A stretch of DNA of 64,000 bases, taken from contig BSQZ01000022.1 of assembly GCA_033239005.1 (NCBI GenBank), forward strand, positions 624,001 through 688,000, read 5' to 3'. The notes below the pieces were generated by a model. That model was given only the letters and a program-made list of their open reading frames with translations. It was not told the origin of the DNA and made no database searches. Below, piece by piece: positions 57,783-64,000 of this stretch (position 1 is the stretch's first letter; the number at the start of each line of letters is the position of its first letter). A program made the position numbers and the translations under genes. This DNA is from Lamellibrachia satsuma (Eukaryota; Annelida; Polychaeta; Sabellida; Siboglinidae).

Positions 57783-58700
57783 CCACGATCATAGATATAT
57801 AGCACACCCCTGTACTAATAATCGTATTACTATATATCTATGATAATATCCAATCCTAGCACACTAAACTAGCCAGTGTATTTCTCATATATTTCCTGCC
57901 TTCTAGTTTGAACAGACTAACTAACACCACACATTTCTCATGAGGCAACAGTCCCTGGGTAATTAATTAACACTTATACTTATTAATGTGATGACAACAG
58001 ACCTTCGCCCTTATCTAACAACCCAGAACTGACAATGGCAGGACATTTTAAACATGTACACTGTAGTTAGATCTGATAAGTAAACCATATCAAACTGATG
58101 ACATAATTATTATAAAACTGATGTGTTGACAATGATATTATAATGAGCCGTACCACACAACTGTGCATTAAAAGTATGAAATGAACATGCATTGAAAGTA
58201 TAATTAACACACCTTTCTTGTGATGTTGTTATAATATATTTGTTGCGAGATCGCTGTTTGGTTGAGTAAAATTTTCACCATCCTCGGGTGAACATTTCGT
58301 ATAAAATAAACACCATGGGTGTAATTCACTCAATACATTGCCAGTATACCATCCTTGAGACAAATTTCATGTTTTATAGGTATGTTTTCTGTGTCTAATG
58401 CACATTAATGTACACTCCACATTTAGGGTATTAAATCACATTTCACCTTAATCAATGAAGCAAATATGTCAGTTAATTAATCTTTTTAATTGAAGAATAC
58501 ATATTTTACATGTTAAAGGATGTATATTTCAATCCAGTCAAGGTACATTTTTGACAGAAGTCTAATGTTGTGAGTGTGTATTGAGTCCACCCCACCTCAG
58601 GCAAATGAACAGTATCCAGAAATGTAGAAGTGTTGATTGACCCACTACACAGAACATACAGTACTTATCTGCTGACCCAGACAGCAGTACAAGACACACA
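57783..58700. other. No feature seen
   Basis: AT-rich sequence without supported exons or repeats. Confidence 0.35.
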
Positions 58701-58718
58701 AGCCGTACGGTGACAGCC

Positions 58719-58786
58719 ATGGAACTATCACAGATCAACAAAGAACTGTTGGTCGCAGTGGTTGCGTGTGGACAATTCAGTAAAGG
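58719..58786 (+). CDS. Weak candidate first exon, unknown gene
   Basis: ATG in a strong context (ACAGCCATGG) opens MELSQINKELLVAVVACGQF SK and reaches AAAG|GTGCAT in phase 1. It has a helical, protein-like composition. No following exon was identified, so this may be chance. Confidence 0.28.
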
Positions 58787-58916
58787 TGCATGTTTCATAT
58801 TGTTTTGCTTAACCAACGCTACCTGTCGTTTTTGTATTGATAATTTACAGAGCAACTCAAATGTATTTGAGCCAACTTCAGATACAGTTATTTTAAAATG
58901 TACTTAGCCTTTGCAA

Positions 58917-59560
58917 CGAGCCCCTCCGTCCGTGGGTTCTGTATTGTGCATGTCCTGTTAGTCTGCTACTGGCACTAGCACAAATGTCCATCCTCCGGAC
59001 GGGATATCTAAGTTCATAAGTGTATACCAAAGTTCAGGACACAACATAATCATGGAAATATCCATCTATGCCTTGGTACTTGGGGCTGCCAGGCAATATC
59101 TATCAAAATTGCGTCGTAATACTGACAGTTATAGTAACATCTAGCGATGATTTGCCCTTGTGTTACATAACTTTGGACAATAATAGAAAATATACATGAC
59201 ATTGTTAAAAGAGTAATTTACTCGCATAGCATTGTGGACAGTTGTACGTACTAACTACAAAGGGTAATTTGATTGTTCATAGAAAGGGAATGGTGGGGTG
59301 AATTTTGAAAAAATAAAAATGGCCTCTGAAAGTTTGGCGCCCGAGATACAAAGCGTCCAGGAAGAGTAGCATAACATACAAACATACATACAAAGACTTG
59401 CTGGATAACATACAAACATACGTACAAAGACTTGCTGGATAACATACAGGCATGCGCACAAAGACTTGCTGAATTAAAGTAAGATAACTACTTGTTTTGA
59501 CAATCCTGAAACTGACATTAAGTTCCTGTTGTTTTCCCTGGTGTTGATGCTGTTGAGAGA
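58917..59560. other. No gene; ~42-bp repeat
   Basis: At 59370-59470 a ~42-bp unit (AACATACAAACATAC...AAAGACTTGCTGGAT) occurs about 2.5 times. Nothing else is supported. Confidence 0.5.
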
Positions 59561-59565
59561 GTCAA

Positions 59566-59635
59566 TGGTATCAGTGGTGTCAATGGTGTCAGTGGTGTCA
59601 ATGGTGTCAGTGGTGTCAATGGTATCAGTGGTAAT
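59566..59635. repeat. 18-bp tandem repeat
   Basis: Copies of GTGTCAATGGTGTCAGTG, about 4. Confidence 0.88.
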
Positions 59636-59699
59636 GAAGACCAACTACATGTCCTATGCTGTACCTGTATCAGAGGTGTCGTCATCTGCTCATGGAAAA

Positions 59700-59795
59700 C
59701 GAGGAGTGAGGTCTTAGAGAGGTAGTGAGGTCTTAGAGAGGAGTGAGGTCTTAGAGAGCTAGTGAGGTCTTAGAGAGGAATAAGGTCTTAGAGAG
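59700..59795. repeat. ~19-bp tandem repeat
   Basis: Copies of GAGTGAGGTCTTAGAGAG, about 5, of slightly varying length. Confidence 0.85.
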
Positions 59796-59854
59796 GCAGG
59801 AAATGCTCTCCTCCACTCAACTTCCACCGAATGTAAGCATTTTTTGGTTATTTT

Positions 59855-60545
59855 AACCTGTTGTTTTATGAGTCACCATTTTGATATGTGTCATTGTCAT
59901 TCGTGGTTGTTTTATGAGTCACCATTTTGATATGTGCCATTGTCATTCGTGGTTGTTTTATGAGTCACCGTTTTGATATGTGCCATTGTCATTCGTGGTT
60001 GTTTTATGAGTCACCATTTTGATATGTGTCATTGTCATTCGTGGTTGTTTTATGAGTCACCATTTTGATATGTGCCATTGTCATTCGTGGTTGTTTTATG
60101 AGTCACCATTTTGATATGTGCCATTGTCATTCGTGGTTGTTTTATGAGTCACCATTTTGATATGTGTCATTGTCATTCGTGGTTGTTTTATGAGTCACCA
60201 TTTTGATATGTGCCATTGTCATTTGTGGTTGTTTTATGAGTCACCATTTGATATGTGTCATTGTCATTCGTGGTTGTTTTATGAGTCACCATTTTGATAT
60301 GTGTCATTGTCATTCGTGGTTGTTTTATGAGTCACCATTTTTATATGTGTCATTGTCATTCGTGGTTGTTTTATGAGTCACCATTTGATATGTGTCATTG
60401 TCATTCGTGGTTGTTTTATGAGTCACCATTTTGATATGTGTCATTGTCATTCGTGGTTGTTTTATGAGTCACCATTTTTATATGTGTCATTGTCATTCGT
60501 GGTTGTTTTATGAGTCACCATTTTGATATGTGTCATTCGTGGTAA
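59855..60545. repeat. 46-bp minisatellite, about 15 copies
   Basis: The unit is GTGGTTGTTTTATGAGTCAC followed by CATTTTGATATG and TGTCATTGTCATTC. One-base indels (ATTTGATATG, ATTTTTATATG) recur together, indicating block amplification. Confidence 0.95.
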
Positions 60546-61636
60546 TCGCACATGCGAGAAAATGTGAAATCACTTGATACCAAAGAAATAAAATATGCAT
60601 AGAATAGCCCCGTGTGCCTAGAATGGCCCTGTGCAGTAAATATAGATCAATATTACCAGGAATTTAGTGGGTTTTTTAATTACAAAAAGGTGGGACATTT
60701 TGTCCAAAGGTTAGAAAGCGGAACCAGGGGAAAAGCGGTATTTCCCGCATGAAAGCGGTAAAGTTGACATGTGTGAAGTAATCAAATACTTTTTTGTTGT
60801 TTGTCAATGTTGCCTGTGGTTTGGAAATTTGGACTGCTGCCATATTATGACATGTGCACTGACTGTGTACTGCAGTGGTCTATTGTGTGGTGACATACAG
60901 TTCCATTGGCTTACAGAGATAAGAACTGTTCATAGTTATTATTAACTGTGCTTGGTAAGTCTTGGGGAATTCCCTTCATAATGCTGAATTTTCTGAATAG
61001 GAAGTAGATCAAATGATTATATATACTTGAAACAAATGCACAGTGACTAGCAGATAATAAGTAGTTAAGGAGTTGTATGTTATCAGGTTGGGTATTACTA
61101 GTTCTCACTGTTGATAACTGGGCATGAATGTTATCTGGCAAGGGGCATAGATGATGTCAATCTAATCTGTTAATATCTGGAGTGAGATAAGAATGCAGTG
61201 TTTGAGTTAAGACATGATTTTCCTACGTTTTCTTGGAAATGGAGACGAGGTTCATTGTGTGTTGGCCGACTTCTCACAGCCTCCGTGAGAACATTGCACT
61301 GAGTGATATTGTGCTACTGTTTGTATATCAGCTGTGCATATTACCTAAACTATTAACACACTATTTTGCCCGCCCGCCCGTGGGGTTTGAAGGAACCCCC
61401 ATTTTTGAGAATTTGTTTTAATTGTAACGTTTACAGAAATCATCCCAGAAATCCCCAGCTGAATGTGTAAGCCTGAATGTGTAAGCCTGAACCCCCCTTT
61501 TTAAAACTCAGAGAACGGGTCTGCACTATAAAAATGTGAACATCAACTAAATTAAACTGATTCTGGTAGCACAATATAATTTACATGATTAATTAAGAAC
61601 CCTGTAGAATATAATGTTCTACAGTGTAAAAATAAT
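60546..61636. other. No feature seen
   Basis: No supported exon. A short stretch near 61370-61400 (CCCGCCCGCCCGTGGGGTTT) is GC-rich and resembles 8610-8760 in nearby words (CAGAAATCATCCCA, AAATCC), hinting at a further dispersed repeat. Confidence 0.35.
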
Positions 61637-61649
61637 TATATATATATAT

Positions 61650-61696
<47 letters not shown>
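61637..61696. repeat. (TA)n microsatellite
   Basis: About 28 TA repeats with one interruption. Confidence 0.95.
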
Positions 61697-61698
<2 letters not shown>

Positions 61699-61734
61699 AA
61701 ACAATAAACTTCCGTTTTAAATGTTTTACCCAAT

Positions 61735-62165
61735 ATAGTTCTCAATATGTAGCTTTGGTGGCCATCCAGGGGTGTTCTCAATATGTACCTTTGACGGTCA
61801 TCCAGGGGATGTTCTCAATACGTATGTTTGACCGTCATCCAGGGGGTGTTCTCAATGTGTACCTTTGATGTCCATCCAGGGGGTGTTCTCAATATGTACG
61901 TTAGACCGTCATCCAGGGGGTTTTATCAATGTGTACCTTTGATGGCCATCCAGGGGGTGTTCTCCATGTGTGCCTTTGATTGCCATCCAGGGGTGTTCTC
62001 AATATGTGACTTTGATTGCCATCCAGGGGTGTTCTCAATATGTGACTTTGATTGCCATCCATGGGGTGTTCTCAATATGTACATCTGATGTCCACTCATT
62101 GGGTGTTCTTAATATGTACATTTGATTGTCAAATGGGGTATTCTCAATATGTATCTATAATGGTC
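61735..62165. repeat. ~36-bp minisatellite, about 12 copies
   Basis: The unit is GTTCTCAATATGTACCTTTG followed by ATGGCCATCCAGGGG(T/GT). Left units alternate between CCTTTGAT and CGTTTGACCG, and the copies decay toward the right. Confidence 0.92.
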
Positions 62166-63100
62166 AGGCTGTGTTCTTTGTGGTTTTGGGCATTCAGCAC
62201 ACTTCTTATAATAGGTCTGACCCTAAAGGCAAGCTGGTTGCTTCCTGTTAATGTTAGATAATCAGTAAATATAAACAGGTCAGTTGACCAATAAATATTG
62301 GACGTTGAAATGATTTATGTATTTTGTTTATGTAGTGGGAAATGCTTATTATAAGTATTGCACTTTCTGCATTTCCCTTCAACATTTCTTTAAATCTGCC
62401 TATGTATTTACAGATCTTGACAGGTATAGCAGCAAAATGGTGCTGACATATGTCACTGTTTGTATATAATGTTGTATTGTACTGCTTTATGTTGAAATGT
62501 TGAATAAATTCCAATTCCAATGTCCGGTGTTGTCCACACACGTTAATTATTGTGATAAGTAATTAGGTATTTCATTGTGACAGTCCAGTTGTAATAATAG
62601 CTGTTTCCTGGGGTCGGACACTACATGACTTCTTACAACGATTGCTGCCCACACTGACAACTCAATTGTCTGCAACCTGTCACAATCCTGGTGTTGCGAC
62701 TGTAAACTGCAAGCATGCGTGCCATCTACTGGTTACTTTTGGTCGTAATTGTGTAAATGCCACTGGTAAATGCTACATATAAACACAGGGAGGATCCTGT
62801 CTGTTGACAATGGCGAGATGATGCAGCAGGAATGGTGCCTATCTTGAAAAAAAACAATCTTGCAATTTTTTTAATCTTGATAGACACGCTACGCTTTCTC
62901 TTATCAGAGTGTGTAGAGAGAAGCAGACGCATTGCAGAAAAGGAAGCATGTGGGTTGCACCCCATATAATGGAAAGGCATGACCAAGGGACTTTCTGAAC
63001 CTCAGTCTGGGTCTTTGTAAATTTTTTGAGTACGAGGAAGATGTATATTGCAATTTCTTGCGAATGCCACCAAAATATTAGACAGGTCATTGGCATTAAT
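62166..63100. other. No gene recognised
   Basis: At 62500-62520 AATAAATTCCAATTCCAATG looks like the 3' terminus of a LINE or a transcript (polyadenylation word plus short tandem), but no coding part precedes it. Confidence 0.35.
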
Positions 63101-63136
63101 AACGCTTATTGTGATGGTGCGAATACCCCATTAACA

Positions 63137-63175
63137 TGGTCTTGTGGGAAGAGCAAATTGGCCCTTACCTGCAGG
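63137..63175 (+). CDS. Weak candidate exon, unknown gene
   Basis: ATGGTCTTGTGGGAAGAGC opens MVLWEEQIGPYLQ and ends at a perfect donor CAG|GTGAGT. No acceptor or partner exon was recognised. Confidence 0.22.
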
Positions 63176-63424
63176 TGAGTGTTTTTATTTGTGTTACCTG
63201 AGTGACACACACAGGGAGACCTTATTGACCATTAACTGTGACAGGCCTCTTGCTTTCATGCTCAATGTTTGGCTGGGCAATATATTATAACCAGCCTCAG
63301 TTCTGTGTTCTGACACACAATTCAGGGACACCAGTCGCAAAGGGACATTGGAATAGTTGTGGAACATTGTCCTCTTAAATGAGAGAATGTGGTTTAAAAC
63401 TGACATGTTGTTGTCATGTTTGCT

Positions 63425-63560
63425 CAGTTTCTTCCAGTCCACATTGCCTCAGTTCACTCAGAAATGAGTAACTCACTATAGGGTGGCTTTTGCAGTAACA
63501 GCAGCATGGCTGAATACTTCCTTAAGAAGTGATATTGTTATTGTTGGAATACAAACATCA
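63425..63560 (+). mobile_element. SINE body fragment
   Basis: CAGTCCACATTGCCTCAGTT, CACTCAGAAATGAGTAAC and AGCATGGCTGAATACTTCC match the body of the SINE at 57447. Head and tail are missing. Confidence 0.6.
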
Positions 63561-64000
63561 GTTGGAGTGAAATGTACGTAGACACCCTGAACAAACTGCT
63601 GGTTTCATGGTTTGTTGTATACTTATGCCTTTGTCTGCCCTGTGCTTTGTGTTTGAGCTCAGAAGCCATGTAGCATGTGAACACAGCACCAGGCAACCAT
63701 TAGCTGGCTAACTCTGCATTGCTTCAATGAGAAGGAATTTCTGAGGCCATGATGATCTCAGCCTACTGGTCTTTTCATTCTGTTTGAATAACAGCTTACA
63801 TGGTTTGATGTTTATTTATTTATATAGCACCAAATATATACAAAGATATTCCCTGGATGTCACCAACTTACTAGACTCTGGCCTTTACAATCAGGGGACT
63901 AAAAATTGTTTTGCCAGTATACAATCCTGGAGAATTTATCTAACAGCCCCCCACTTGTTTCTCAAAATAATATGCTTTACGTGTTGGAATACAACCAAAT
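63561..64000. other. No feature seen to the window edge
   Basis: No supported exon. ATTTATATAGCACCAAATAT (about 63818) resembles an L2-type tail but is too short to assign. Confidence 0.3.

Overview
This is animal nuclear DNA. The evidence is spliced genes built from very short exons, a C-terminal SH2 domain of the SLP-76/BLNK/CLNK adaptor class, CR1-, L2- and RTE-like LINEs, tRNA-headed SINEs and very many minisatellites. There is no operon structure or prokaryotic coding density. A marine invertebrate (lophotrochozoan or non-vertebrate deuterostome) would fit, but the sequence does not fix the species.

Layout. (1) Positions 108-7097, minus strand: the 5' part of a gene made of micro-exons with matching splice phases. 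It starts with an ATG exon at 7087, encodes acidic tyrosine motifs (TYQDP, TYEDP, YVNE, YESN, LTYDEV, TYEEV) and runs off the left edge. (2) Positions 7.1-19.5 kb: no recognised gene. It holds a hAT-like end, LINE relics, four copies of a ~265 bp repeat and simple repeats. (3) Positions 19552-53230, plus strand: a long adaptor gene, 23 exons and 596 codons plus stop as traced. It begins with a tandem array of exon pairs (proline-rich/basic plus DEEYEA, giving YEAP motifs), continues with a DEYLEP/EDYSEIP exon, a short helix and a Ser/Pro-rich part that is itself duplicated, and ends in a three-exon SH2 domain with FLVR-type arginine. Its first exon or exons were not found. (4) LINEs lie within its introns: an L2-like element (28.1-33.9 kb) split by a younger CR1-like element (29.6-32.9 kb). 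(5) Positions 53.2-64 kb: 3' flank, a CR1 3' fragment, SINEs, more arrays and a few weak candidate exons.

Two themes stand out. First, both genes grew by tandem duplication of small phase-compatible exon pairs carrying phosphotyrosine motifs, which changes the number of docking sites. The plus gene also duplicated its 3' half, and an ancestral extra SH2 copy seems to have been deleted to leave a 33-bp chimeric exon. Second, about a quarter of the window (my addition, roughly 15 kb) is minisatellite with more than 20 different unit lengths. Several arrays can be traced to a single-copy precursor inside a SINE, a dispersed repeat or a duplicated intron.

The two genes face away from each other. 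Either they are divergent paralogues, or the left segment is an inverted (real or assembly-made) 5' half of the same gene, because the minus gene has a start but no seen end and the plus gene has an end but no seen start.
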